Below, piece after piece: positions 11,647 through 22,855 of a stretch of DNA of 64,000 bases. The notes below the pieces were generated by a model, which was not told the DNA's origin, ran no database searches, and saw only the letters and a program-made list of their open reading frames with translations. Origin of the DNA: Nectonema munidae (taxonomy: Eukaryota > Nematomorpha > Nectonematoida > Nectonematidae); contig JAUIRK010000136.1 in assembly GCA_030549495.1 (NCBI GenBank), positions 62,001 to 126,000 of the forward strand, written 5' to 3'. Position 1 is the stretch's first letter, and each line of letters starts with the position of its first letter. The position numbers and the translations under genes were made by a program.

Positions 11647-11787
11647 GAAATTAGTTTATTTACACTAAAAATACACAATATATTAAACTTAAATTATTTA
11701 TAAAACTTGATGTTTCAAATAAGAAAATGTTCAGATTTGGATATTAAACTCCTGACCTTTAACTTTTAAGTTGAGTGTACACTGTAC

Positions 11788-12094
11788 CAGTGCCCGCGCT
11801 AAAGCTAAATTTCAAGGGGACTGAAATGGGGCAAAGAAACACATTTGCAAAAAATTTATTTCCTATATTACTTTATATCCTATATTACTTTGCTGAAAAG
11901 CATGAAGTACTTCTGTATAAAAACCTATAGAAATCTCATATTATACATACACATACACCAGCATTTATATAAGATTATTGTGTACAATTTTTGTTTATTT
12001 ATTTTTCCTTTAAAAAGTGCATTAGGCAAAACCAAAAATTTTAGGGAGGGGGGGGGGCACGTGCCCCAAAATTATATAGGTAGCGCGAGCACTG
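11788..12094. mobile_element. hAT MITE with perfect 8-bp TSD
   Basis: Left end CAGTGCCCGCGCTA, right end reverse-complement CAGTGCTCGCGCTA. Both flanks read CACTGTAC (11780-11787 and 12095-12102). The body is non-coding and contains a long G run near 12045 followed by the palindrome GGGGCACGTGCCCC. Confidence 0.85.
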
Positions 12095-12227
12095 CACTGT
12101 ACCGTTCAGCGAGACTCTGGTTTAAGTTTAATCTCTTGTTATATAAAAAAACCCACTATGAAAAATATTTAATCCTTATATAAAATTTCTCAATTTTTAT
12201 ATATGCTAAAGGCTTTAAAGATTTTAA

Positions 12228-12344
12228 CGCATAAGTACCATAAAAATCAGACGATATCTAAAAAACGCAGACGATTTATATTCAGTCATTGAAAAAAGCA
12301 AAGGAAGATGAAATTACTTATGTTCCCAAATGGGACTTAATGGG
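12228..12344. mobile_element. TTAA MITE, family A
   Basis: A short non-coding element flanked by TTAA at 12224-12227 and 12345-12348. Its reverse complement matches the copy at 23332-23461, including AACATAAGTAATTTCAT, AATATAAATCGTCTGCG and AGATATCGTCTG. TTAA flanks are the hallmark of piggyBac-type insertion. It shares its right TTAA with the next MITE. Confidence 0.75.
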
Positions 12345-12348
12345 TTAA

Positions 12349-12453
12349 CCCGTTATCGGCCAGAATAAGCAGACAATATCTAATGTAAAGCAGATTTGTA
12401 TTAAAAAGCAGACGATTCATATTTTTGTAAAGTCGACTGTGGTCGATAACCCA
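12349..12453. mobile_element. TTAA MITE, family B
   Basis: Flanked by TTAA at 12345-12348 and 12454-12457. The ends are inverted (left CCCGTTATCGGCCA; right TGGTCGATAACCCA). Its reverse-complement partner lies at 48289-48414 and shares TAATGTAAAGCAGA, TTTGTATTAAAAAGC and TTTTGTAAAGTCGAC. Confidence 0.75.
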
Positions 12454-12820
12454 TTAAGCATACCGAAGGTTAGGATTACCTATATTTAAAGGAAACTAAA
12501 CCCATTTTATAATTTATATATATAAGAAATATTAAATTAAAAAAATTTTTTTGTTTGTTTGATTGATTCTTATCACAGCTTGTAAGTCACAAAACAAAAT
12601 AAATTTTTAAATAAAAATATTTAATTCTTGTATAAAATTTCGTAATTTTTATATATGCTAATAGCTTTAAAGATTTTAAGCAGACCGAAGGTTACGATTA
12701 CCTATATTTAAAGGAAACTAGAAAACCATTTTATAATTTATATATATAAGAAATATTAAATTAAAAAAATTGTTTGTTTGTTTGATTGGTTGTATCGCAG
12801 TTTGTAAGTCACAAAGAACA

Positions 12821-13259
12821 CGAAAGCTGACGTGAGGCTTCACTTTGATTAAAGATATATTGAAGATAAGTGTCTAGTTATAGTTCGCTTGCGGGAGAAA
12901 AAAACAAAAAAATTAAAAATGCAACAAATGAGAAGAAGCAAGTATTATTTCTATTTTTCAGATTAGAGAAAGTAAAATTTTAATTAGTTGTGGCTTAATG
13001 AAGATTTAATTGAGTGATTTCAGCGTAATACCTTTTTTTTAATACATTTTGAAAGAAACATCTCTGTTAATGTTTAAGTTTTATGCACCTGTCCACAATC
13101 CATCTTATAATTAATTATAGATTAATCTCAACTAATAAAACATCCTTTTCATCGCATCAACACAATTAATATTAAACTTACTTGAGTATTCTCTTTTTAG
13201 AACAAAACGTTATCAAATTTTAATCCTTTTCTTCTAATGATTTTTTTAATTAAAGTTAA
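12821..13259. other. AT-rich spacer
   Basis: No gene or repeat recognised between the tandem duplication and the 3' end of the minus-strand LINE. Confidence 0.4.
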
Positions 13260-16250
13260 TGGAACGGGCGGTTTTTTAAGGGAGATGCAATGCAAATTTG
13301 TCTTTGGAATCTACATGTCCATTCCCTAGCAGGCCTTGGTGTCCTGGGCATCATACAATGCGAGTGTGAAAAGAACAGCCTAAATTAAGGTATAATGTAA
13401 GAATAGCACGTATGAAAGGAGAGTTCTCATATTTTATTTCAAAGAATTTAGCAAAGATAGAGAATCAGTAAAGAAGTAAATAATGAAAAATCAGAATATA
13501 GTTATCGATGTCTGTAAACATGTTGAATGGCAGCATGTAAACCTGCGCATTCTTCATGGTAATGAAATGCTAGTTTACCACAGTTAATTGCATCAGAAAA
13601 GATAGGAAGGTTTTGATTTGGAAAATACAGAGCCATCCGAGCCCACAGAGAGTGCACTTAAGTTATTAACAGCTTTATTGTAATAATAAAGAGCTGAGAC
13701 ATTAGATTGGATAATAGTAGTTTTTATTTTTAAATTAATGAATGGTTATCTATTTTAGAAAATTTAACTAGTTTAAATTCTCGTAAGTAAAAGTAATTGA
13801 AATACATCTAAATTTGAAAAACATTTACCAGCATAATATTCATGACCAAAAGGCGTAACGATCATTCTTTGTGATAAACGAGTTTTTTTGACAGAATAGT
13901 CATTTTAATGTATGTGTTTAGTTGGCGAACAAATGACAAAGAAGATATTAAGAATTTGGGAGTAGGCATAGGATATTTATAGGCCTTTCTTAAAACCGCA
14001 TAATAGAAACTTTCTAGTTTATACAAGTATTTTTTGTACTTAAATATAGTGCTCCAAATTGCAATGCTATTAGTTAAAATATGAAAACAACTTGTGAAAA
14101 AAGAAACTGGTTAAGCCAAGAAAAATCTAATATATAGTTTTAATTTGTAGAAAGTTTGAAAGCATTTTGCATGCGTAATTTGAAAATGACGGCTCCTATT
14201 GAGTTTGGAATTTAGATTAATCCCTAAATATTAAAAGATCACGAAGGAGGTAAGTTTACCCCAATGAAACATAAATCAGGACATCTTTTATTAGTCTTAC
14301 TAAAATTAACTAAGGTGACTTTTTAAATTAAGTATTGGCGCGAATACTTTCACTTTATCAAGCAGTAAGCTTAGTTTAATGAGATTTTGGGTTGAGGTTG
14401 AGTCTTAGAATGCAATCAAAAGATCGTGTGAGAAGCCTTCAATTTAAAGTTTTTTTTAGCATTTAATGCACTTTTCAAAGATATCGTAATACCTAAGATT
14501 TTATTAACTCAATTATATACACAGGAAACTCATTCTTTGCATGTTTCGTAGAATGCAGGATAAACAGGCCGCGTTAAACGCTCTTATAAAGGTAATAAAA
14601 ATGTTGATAAAGACAAACTATCTTTGAAACATTTATATAGTTGATAGCTGGCATGAATAGCTATTTCTGAGGACTTTTGTGAAATATAAGCAAATTGATT
14701 GTCATTTTAACAATAAGTTTGTGATTAAACATACTCACTCTCAAGATTTTTTCAAAAAGTTTTTCCATACAGGGTAAAAGAGTAATGTGTCTCAAGTTTT
14801 AATGGATAGATTTAAGAACAACTTCACCATGTTTTAAAATTTTTGGAAAGAAGGAGCCGTTAAAAATGAAGTTATAAAGCTTTTCAAGTTTTATTAATTT
14901 AAAGGTTATTTTGTCAAAACAAGGGTTTGCTTTCATTTTGTGCTTTTAAAGCAGAAGTGTTTTTATTCAGATATCTAATTAGGAGAGAATCTCCTATATT
15001 GTAACTTTGAGGCAATAGGGCACCTTGAAACAGTTGGAAATAAATGTTCCATGATTTTCAATGAGTCATGTAGAAGTGAAGTATAAGTATTGTCCGAAAG
15101 TATAAAACATTATGGATAGAAATAGTTTTTGACCAATGGCTTCATTTTTTCTAAATTTTGTTACTATTAAAGTCTAAAAACTCTTTCCATTTCTAAAATT
15201 TTTTTTATTTTTATAAAATTTCTTAGTTTTTCAATGTCTTCATCATTCTTACTTCTTTTCAGCTTCTTGTATGCAAACCTTATTTTTTTTCTTCACTTGA
15301 TGTAACGTGGCACATCAAAATGAGTTTTTGTTTTCAAAGGAGAAGCAACTTTTGCCAAAAGCCTATACAATTTCTTAAGGTTTTGGCAATAATATCGATA
15401 TTAAGAGAATCATAAATAACATCTTTGACGAGAAATTTTATCAATTTCAATACTTATCTTCTCTTTAAAAATATTATTGTTAATAATGCTTTTAAAACTT
15501 TTCCCATTTAAAGTAAACTCACTTTCAACCTGCACCTGAACCAATCTATGATCAGAAATTGATATTTCAGAAAGAATTGCCAAAAGTTATCGCGAGATAG
15601 AGTTCAATATGTTTCAATGTGCGAGTTAGAATCGATGTATGTCCTTAAAGTTGTAAAAGTGCGATTCTTGGTTGAGTCAATTATATATTAATATTAATTA
15701 AGGCTTATTAATCAATATAATATTATGATTAGATTTTTCAATAAAAACTAAAAGTTTAAAAGCGTCACTTGATTTTCTCAAATTTTGTTCTAGAGACAGT
15801 GTCATCAAATTTTTGACAACCATTATAATATACAACAAACAAATTTATTAGAATTACATTCTTCTATTGAATGACCAAGTTTGCTACATTTCCATATTTT
15901 GGGCACTTGTGTTGGACTCAATAATAGCTATATCATAGAATTTGTTTCTAATATTAAATACCCTTCCAAAGCACTTACTTTATAATTACAACTATTAATT
16001 GAGCTCAATAATTCATTACTGTTCAATTTTTTTGGATAACTTTTTGTAATAAATCTAGGTTTGTATTTAAATCCTGGAAGTATTTGATATTTGTCTTTTA
16101 AAATATTAATAATAGTCGATTTATCTTTACTATTCTCCACATTTATAAAGGTGTTTCCATCGTTATTAACCTTCAAGTTTTTATTTCTAACTCATTATCC
16201 TTAGACTTAATTTGGAGAAATAATATCTTTTGTGATCTCTGATACTTTAG
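13260..16250 (-). mobile_element. Old LINE with ORF1, RT and RNase H
   Basis: Read on the minus strand in order: an ORF1-like segment (15928-16176) with FINVENSKDKSTIINILKDK and KPRFITKSYPKKL, followed by zinc-knuckle residues C..LGHSIEEC near 15860; an endonuclease end (SDHRLVQVQVE near 15540); reverse transcriptase pieces, with DLLIAF near 14390 standing where the YADD box is expected and YLGINLNSKLNRSRHF near 14215; and an RNase H tail near 13290-13390 (CPGHQGLLGNGHVDSKDKFA, like 'W.PGH.GI.GNE.AD..A'). ORF1, endonuclease, RT and RNase H together point to the I/R1/Jockey side of non-LTR elements. Stops are frequent throughout, so this copy is old. Confidence 0.65.
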
Positions 16251-16489
16251 CTTTATCCGGTTTTATAATCTCAGTACTAATGTACTATCTAAATTACTAA
16301 GTACTATCTTAGTAATGGTTATCGTAAAATTTATGTTCCTCAAAATAGCTTCATGCAAATGTTCAATTAGCAAATACTTAACATTAGAAAAAATATCTTT
16401 AATAATATCATTGTTTATAAAACGGAAAAATTGAATAAGTCTTTGTGTTAATACTATATGTTAATATTATTTTTATATCGAAACGAACT

Positions 16490-17000
16490 TCATTTAAAAA
16501 TGAGTTTTGGAGCGAATTTTTCGTTTATAATAAGGTTCCAAATGTAATTGCCCATCATTGATTCATCCAATCTTCCCTGATACAGTTTCTCCATGTGCGT
16601 GATATCTTGGTAAAACCTCTCTCCATGCACTTCTGATACGTCTCCAAGATTTGGTTTGAAAAAGTCCAAATGAGAATGCACGTAGTGCATTTTTATTGTC
16701 ATTTTACAACCCATATAACTTTTGAAGAGTACTGCAAATTGCAATTAATTCTTGATAGTTTTCAGATTTTTTATTCACTAAAAAACCATACACAACATTT
16801 CTAAATGCATTCCATGCTTGTTTTTCAATCTGCGACATATGATTTTCTAGAGAATCTGACACGAGCATTTTTTAACTTGTGGTCCTTCGAATACACCTGC
16901 AATCAGTTTAGCTTCAGACACTTTATGAAACATTTTACGTAATCCAGAAAGAATTTTGCTATCTGGAGGTAAAGCTGTTATATACTGCTTAATAAGACCA
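16490..17000 (-). pseudogene. GERFHQDI-type conserved protein fragment
   Basis: The minus strand encodes KMHYVHSHLDFFKPNLGDVS, then EVHGERFYQDITHMEKLYQG and a MMGNYIW segment, preceded by AWNAFRNVVYGFLVNKKSENY and KLIAGVFEGPQVKK in nearby frames. I recall this set ('FL.SHLD.FP.N.G..S.E.GERFHQDI..ME.RYQG.W...M.ADYCW') from a protein family present in many copies in arthropod and cnidarian genomes, usually annotated as uncharacterised. The copy numbers suggest it travels with mobile DNA, but I cannot name the element class. This copy is incomplete and broken. Confidence 0.5.
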
Positions 17001-17224
17001 AAAGTATCTAATAAAAATTTTTAAATCTTGAATTAAAATAATATGAAATATTTAAATTGCTAATTTAAATGTTGTTGTTTATAATAATTCGTTGTTCTTA
17101 ATATTAGAAGTAATATAAAATAATGATCTTAGCATTATTTATTTATATAAAAAACATTTAAATGTTGATTGAAACAATTTTTTGTTTCATTGTGAATTTT
17201 TAGTCTTAATTTAATATTTTCTTA

Positions 17225-17420
17225 AAATAAAGTGTGCGCCGTGAATGTTTTGATATAACAACAATGCGGAGACAAGAGTGTAAAAATCATTGTGCTTTTG
17301 AATATTCATTTAATTACACATTAATACAACATATCTAGATTTTCTAGTCTATTTAATTTGATACCTTTTGATAATAGATATCAAAAGTGATAACAAGTTA
17401 GAACAGAACTTAAAAGATTA
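17225..17420 (-). repeat. Dispersed satellite-like repeat, copy 1
   Basis: The reverse complement reads ATGTGTAATTAAATGAATATT, CACAATGATTTTTAC, GTCTCCGCATTGTTGTTATA, and matches the plus strand at 48945-49075 (ATGTGTAATTGAATGAATATT, CACAATGATTTTTAC). Related units lie at 56660-56805 and 57349-57500. Confidence 0.7.
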
Positions 17421-18150
17421 AATGTAAAGAATCAATGAATTAAGTAAGAATGAACTGAAAAAACAGGTCAATCGATTTGATATATTATAAGTTTACATTC
17501 AAAAATATTGATTACCTGAATAACATAATTGTACTCATATGTAGAAAATTATGATTAATTTGTTGTGTAGTTCATCATTTTTAATTACAGGTTTTCGAAC
17601 CTTGTAGCCACATGACTAAAATGAGCCACTGAAAAATATATTTTAGTGCTCCACATTTCAAATGTGTCAGCCACAGAAAAATTTAAACATTAAGTCAGTG
17701 TAAACAAACCTATTACAATAAATATTAATATAAAAACATGTAAAAATAAAAAAAACCTTTAAAAGCCTAATGATTTCATAACTGAGAGAAACGCATTATG
17801 CCTAGACTTGATTTACCATTTTGAAAATATAGCGATGTCAAGTGTCTTGTAAGTGAGTCATCGAAATATTTAAGTAATTTATAAAAGGTACTTTACAAAA
17901 CTTACTTTCATCTTCTTTTTATGTTCTGCTTTCTTACTTCAATTTTTTTAATTTCTATAAAAGTTTTAAGACAAAACTGTTTGATCCAAAAAAAGATGAA
18001 AAAAGTAACAAAAACTTAAAAAAAGTTAAATGCTATATTTTTCAAAAAACAAAATAAATGCCAAATTTAGATATTTCATACCAAGAAGTTTAGGTTCATA
18101 GAAGTGTCTTAGAGTATTTAAAAGAATATTTATTACAGAAAAATGATTAG

Positions 18151-18369
18151 TATAAGTATGGAGAGTCGAGATATCCAAAACCTGCCACTATTCCACCTTC
18201 AGCGGATGAAGAGAGCTTCGATCGTAAAAGACTTCCACATGTTCGCGACAATGACAAACTTTTCTTCGATCTAATAAAAGAGAATTTAAAACAATTTGGA
18301 GCGAACCAGATTTTTGAAAAAGAATACAAGCAATTTAGGGTGGATCAGATGTCTTCGCTTTATCGATGA
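18151..18369 (+). CDS. Candidate last exon of an unknown gene
   Basis: A 72-codon open stretch, polar and charged, with sequence unlike the T-rich background: YGESRYPKPATIPPSADEES, then RLPHVRDNDKLFFDLIKENL and FEKEYKQFRVDQMSSLYR before TGA. A possible acceptor (ATGATTAG) lies just upstream, and AATAAA (18379-18384) follows the stop by only ten bases. Those features fit a 3' terminal exon, but I found no upstream exon and do not recognise the family. A shorter frame with an ATG at 18143 overlaps it. It might also be a piece of the pogo-like remnant downstream, though nothing in it resembles that family. Confidence 0.35.
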   Translation, partial: YKYGESRYPKPATIPPSADEESFDRKRLPHVRDNDKLFFDLIKENLKQFGANQIFEKEYKQFRVDQMSSLYR

Positions 18370-18829
18370 CTGTATGCCAATAAATTGATTTAAGTGAGCG
18401 TTTCATTCAAAATACTCTACCCAATGCCTTCTTAGTTATTGTTAAAAACCTCCTTCTAAGAGCTAATTTTTTCAAAGAAAACTTGTTTATAAAATATAAA
18501 TTAATTTCAGAATAAAGAAAGCGCATCGAAAAATTCTAAAAAAATAATATAAATTGTTATACAGTAAACACCAATTAATACTTGATTCTTCATGAGAACT
18601 CGAGTATCCACAAAAATTTTTTATGAAGTCCAAAATTCTAAAAAGGCTCTAGTTCAAGTCTTGATGCGGGTAATTATATGAAGCTTATTCCATTAAAAAA
18701 ATTAAAAATATATTGCTTTATGTAGGTTAAATGAACATTAAACGTATACTATTGATACTAAATAAATACTAGTAGAAACTTACAATTCCAAATTGCATTC
18801 AAAACATTAAAATAGCACCTACTAGAACT

Positions 18830-19180
18830 AGAAGAAATGATATCTGAAATAATGAACGCTAGATTGAAGAATCTATGGGGTCAAGCAGTCAGAGATTATA
18901 AGGGCTTTTTTTCTAAAGGCACTCAAAGTGCAGCTACAACCGAGTCCAGAAGACTGATTAGGTTTATAGGAGAGCTTTGAGGATGCAATTGATGAAGAGT
19001 TTGAAACTCTTGCTACCACCTTGAATCACGACGAATTGCTGAAGATGATGTAAGAAGTAACATAGGCAGAAAGATTCAGAAAATGAAGAAGAGTCTGCGG
19101 ACATGTATGCGCTGACAATAAACTGTCAATGCGAGTCAGAGAACAGCGATTTCAGTTGCCAATCACAATGTTTTTCCTTT
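18830..19180 (+). pseudogene. Tigger/jerky (pogo) transposase C-terminal remnant
   Basis: Plus-strand frames give EMISEIMNARLKNLWGQAVRDY, ESRRLIRFIGEL, then EDAIDEEFETLATTLNHDELLKMM. This order resembles the C-terminal end of Tigger/jerky-type proteins: a 'LN..W.KLWPE.V.DF.GF' segment, then an acidic '..DEED..EL...H.EELTNEEL.E' segment. Interrupted by stops; no DDE core or TIRs found. Confidence 0.4.
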
Positions 19181-19299
19181 CGTAAGAAACCTGGAGAAAT
19201 CCAAACATCAGCAAAAACAACTGCATAGTCGTATTCGACTTTTCCTTCTTCTGTTATCTTTGAGGAAAAGTTTGAAAAGGATTAGAAATTCCTACCTTA

Positions 19300-19520
19300 G
19301 CTGTGCACTGTGCGTGTATGGATGTTAGTGTGTGTATGTAGAGGTATAGGTGTTTTGTTTGGATGTATGTGTGTGCGTGTGCTCAATTTTCACCTGCTTT
19401 TTTATGGGTATGTGTGCGTGGGTTCATGGGTGTATGTATGCTCACTTTTTCCCGGATTTTTCGTGCGTGGGCATGTGTATGTAAAGTATTGTGGGTATAT
19501 TGGTGTACGTGTCATTTTTT
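19300..19520 (+). repeat. TG-rich low-complexity stretch
   Basis: Degenerate (TG)n with repeated GTGTGTATG and ATGGGTGTATG blocks. Open frames here are by-products of the composition. Confidence 0.7.
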
Positions 19521-19749
19521 ACACCTGTTTTTTAGAAAAGTAAACCCTAAAAATAAAAATTTAAAGCATTGATTTGACAAATTTAAAGTGCATCACCTAC
19601 TTTCTTATTTTGCTTGCTTGTTACTGTTATGTGTTTAGATAATTTATTAAGTAACTATGCCTTGCGTCAATGTCAGGCATTTAAATAGTGTTAACATAAA
19701 TAAATGTTGGCTCAGGGATCCCTTTTAATTAAAAGGTGGAATGAGCTAA

Positions 19750-20370
19750 CAGCATATATTTACAATCATATAACATTATTCACTTCAAGGAAAACAAAGA
19801 TCACCATTGTACTTGAAGTCTTTCCTTCCCTACTTGATCTTCTTGGAAGGAGTTGAGACCTTTGGTCTTCAGTTTCCTTTATACATTGCGTCTCTTCACT
19901 ATCCGTTTGTTATTCTTTATCAAATGCGGTAACGCCTTGACAATCGCTTGTTGTAAGCCCAACTTTTTCGGCAATCTTTTCCATTGGGTACTCCTTTGAG
20001 TTTTGGTTTTGAAGAGCTTTATTTTGAGGGGCTGGTGATAGATGCTTCAAGGAAACGGTGTCTTCTCTTCCACTTGGATATAAAACATGTGCGCACTGGT
20101 GATTTGCATACATCAATTTCCTCCTCTTGCTCCATGTATTTGCTACTTGGGATGAACTTTCTGATGAGAGCCTTGCATGGATTCAGCAACCAGTGTGGCA
20201 TAGAGGTTCCTGTCTGCGTTTTTCGAGAAAAAGAAAAGATAAGCTCGTGACTTGTTAGTGGTAGTGCATATTAAAGTTCTCAAAGAGTGTAATGCATCCG
20301 AAATAGCCTCTTCCCAGCATCTTATATCAAAATTCAAACTTTTTAATGTCAATAAAATTGAGTTCCACAT
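19750..20370 (-). mobile_element. Ty3/gypsy Pol tail fossil (integrase end)
   Basis: The minus strand shows the end of a gypsy integrase and the tail after it: IRCWEEAISDALHSLRTLIC, an arginine/proline segment with PSSKYMEQEEEIDV, then YPSGREDTVSLKHLSP, the typical 'YP.GR.DTVS..HLAP' box, and a basic PRRSSREGK-type end. It is a broken partial copy; the rest of Pol and Gag is absent, and it is fused to the piggyBac remnant on its 5' side. Confidence 0.65.
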
Positions 20371-21759
20371 AGAACCTTATACAAAGATATAGAGCTTGCA
20401 AACTGTCAAAAGCTTTTACTTTAGAATTTTTCATCCAACGTTTTACACTTTGTAAAGGTTCTACTGTATCATAATTAGTTCCAATGGTTACACAGGTATT
20501 GTCAAGCCATTTAACAAAAAGAATTTCTTGATTAGAATCAGATCTGTAATCGTAGGTGTCTCGCTTTTGTTTTTTCATTTTTTTTAAATCTTCTAAGGGG
20601 CAGCTATTTAGCCTGTTTTCTCGCAGTGTTCCAGTTGCTTGAAAACCACTGCTTCGAAGATAAACAAGTAATTCATATCCAGTAAATAAATTATCAAAAA
20701 GATAAAATGGGATTAAGGTTGCTTCACAACATTCAGCATATTTAGTACTATTTTTGATCCAAGTAATAAATCGCCGTATTCATCGTTTGAAGAATTTTTT
20801 CCACAATAAAGATCAATGTTGTAACAATAGCCAGAAAAGCCACACAGCGCCCAAAGTTTATATCCAAATCGAACTGGCTTTTCACGAATGAATTGTTTAA
20901 AACTATTATGCCCGAAATACTTTATTATCATCTCATCGACACTTAAATTTTTTCAAAAATACCAAACTTCATGAAACTCTTGTGCAGTTGCACTCAACTT
21001 CCTTATTTTAAAACCCTTATCGTCTTTGTTATCTTTAGCTTCATCATTATTACAATAATGAAGAATGCTTTTCATGATTTGGAATTTTGATCTTGGCAAT
21101 GCATCTTTTACGAGTTTTATTCCTAAATCCTCATCATTCGACCAGTAGTGTGTTTCCAATGGTAACTTGTGATAGCGGGAAAAGAGTAACACTTCAAGAA
21201 ACAATTTTAGATCTTCTAAAGTTATAAGAGTGTTAGGCATGTTTTTACATACAGTAGCATACTGATTAATTTCTTCGATGATGAATTCAAACATTTTTCT
21301 AGAAAATATTTCTTCAAAAATTTCAACTGGAGAGGAACATATCAATTGTTCTTTCACCTTTTTCATATTGTCATCGTATGCTCTACTTCTTTCATGAACT
21401 TTTGTGTATTTAGCTTTTTTGTATTCCCATCTTGGGACAGAATTACAAAGCTTTCTTTTCTTTTTTTACTTGGATATTAAGTCTGCTTTTTGTTTCTATG
21501 AGTTTATAAAACAATCTTCGTTTGTGTCCAAATTAACAACATCATCAAGAGCATGCAAATCAAGAGTTCCTGCAACATCGACAATCTCAACATCTTTAGT
21601 GCAATCATCTTCATCAAGATCCTCTTTACCAGTAAGATGTTCTGTATCAGGGGGAATCACAACAAGGCCTGCAGACTCAACATTTTCTTTATCACAAAAT
21701 GATATCTATTCTTTTCCTATTTCTTGTAATGAAAAAAATCTTTCACATCTTTTGGACAT
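20340..21759 (-). pseudogene. piggyBac (PGBD-like) transposase, broken
   Basis: A second, unrelated piggyBac lineage. The minus strand begins at ATG 21759-21757 (MSKRCERFFSLQEIGKE), with an acidic region ending in DVEIVDVAGTLDLHALDD. The core is in pieces: 20953-21366 (LEDLKLFLEVLLFSRYHKLP, SKFQIMKSILHYC), the catalytic LSVDEMIIKYFGHNSFKQFI at 20880-20950, then GYKLWALCGFSGYCYNIDLY, and 20400-20578 with DTYDYRSDSNQEILFVKW and VEPLQSVKRW. FDSLQALY corresponds to the third catalytic region, but the usual GVD is missing, suggesting a deletion. There are stops and frame changes, and the C-terminus is replaced by gypsy sequence near 20340-20370. No TTAA ends were identified. Confidence 0.75.
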
Positions 21760-21949
21760 TGTGAAAATATACTTAAGTTATTAGAACAAGGTAAAAAGCT
21801 ATCAATTTCAAAACGTAAAAACAAATAACTGTAAAAGCAAATGATTTTATCAACGGGTGTATTAGATCATTCAATCAAAGTATGTCCATTTGTCACATTT
21901 TCTACTGAAAGAAAAGTACATCTGAGCAAAATTGTCTTCACACATTCTT

Positions 21950-22855
21950 CTTCTTCTTCTTCTTCTTCTTCATCTTATCCCCTAAATGGGGGTCGATGGC
22001 TTGATCCTGTTTCTCCATAGGTTTCTGTCCTTCGCATCGCTTTCTTTCAATGCAAATTTTTCCATGGACCTTTTCAAATCATCCCTCCATCTCAATCTTG
22101 GCCTTCCTCTTTTTCTCTTTCCTTGTACAGGCGCATCGTACGCTATCTTTATTTTTTCATCGCTTTTTCTTCTTAGCACGTGTCCATACCATCTCATCTT
22201 GTTTCTTTCCATTACATCTACAACACTCGTCGTCACTTTTGTTCTATGCCTCACTTCTTCATTTCTAATCCTATCTTTTCTCGTAACGTTCAGCATCATT
22301 CTCAGCATTTTCATTTCCGACACTTCTAGCTTTTTCTTTTCATTATTTCTCAGACACCAACATTCTGATCCGTAAGTCATGACGGGTCTAACTATTGATG
22401 TATATACCTTGGCCTATCATTGAAGAAAAATTATCATTGAAGTAATCATTGAAGAAAAATTCTCTCTTTGACGCAAAAGGGAAAAGATGGACAAATTCAA
22501 TTTAAATTAAAAAATATCTTGATAGTGACTAAATTCTTACATATTGGCATCTGTTCTATTTTTGATAAATCTAACCTATTCAAAATTTTGCCCAACTGGC
22601 ATTCAATCTCGACTGAACGTCTTTACAACATCCTCCTTCCATCTCAATAACTGATCCTAAATACTTGAACGCTTTAACTTGATTTAACTCAATTCCATGA
22701 ACGTCTTTTATTCTTATCTCAGTCTTGTCATTTCTACTAACCTTCATCACTTCGGTTTTGCCTGCATTCAACTTTAGGCCTTTTTCCTCAAGACTTTTTT
22801 GCCATATACTTAGTCTTTCCTGTAATTCTTTTTCACTATCTGCCATAATTATTAA
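21950..22855 (-). mobile_element. RTE-like LINE, 5'-truncated, 16-bp TSD
   Basis: The minus strand holds the end of a reverse transcriptase: DLIIMADSEKELQERLSIW, then LKLNAGKTEVMKVSRNDKTE and FKYLGSVIEMEGGCCKDVQS (22580-22855), then VYTSIVRPVMTYGSECWCLR, MRWYGHVLRR and GKRKRGRPRLRWRDDL (21982-22415). The 3' tail is a GAA repeat. The flanks are identical 16-mers: GTCTTCACACATTCTT at 21934-21949 and at 22856-22871, so truncation occurred at the YADD box on insertion. Between 22415 and 22590 about 20 residues are replaced by foreign sequence (see the 136-bp repeat). Confidence 0.85.
22454..22589 (+). repeat. 136-bp direct repeat, copy 1 (inside LINE)
   Basis: Nearly identical to 23934-24069 at a constant offset of 1480 bp; it starts around TTCTCTCTTTGACGCAAAAG. 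It interrupts the RT of the RTE-like LINE, so this copy is the younger placement. It is preceded by a short duplicated ATCATTGAAGAAAAATT motif. Confidence 0.85.

Larger units (their letters stand above)
12165..12820. repeat. Tandem duplication of a ~222-bp unit
   Basis: The stretch AAATATTTAATCCTTATATA to GATTTTAA near 12165-12227 recurs at about 12617-12679, and ACCGAAGGTTAGGATTACC near 12461 recurs near 12683. Removing the two MITEs at 12228-12457 makes two head-to-tail copies with a period of about 222 bp. The second copy keeps the MITE target site unfilled at 12676-12679. Confidence 0.8.

Noticed and set aside
19310-19543. Open frames with Val, Cys and Gly repeats
   Set aside because: They come from degenerate TG repeats.
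21986-22375. 129-codon plus-strand open frame
   Set aside because: Antisense shadow of the RTE-like LINE.
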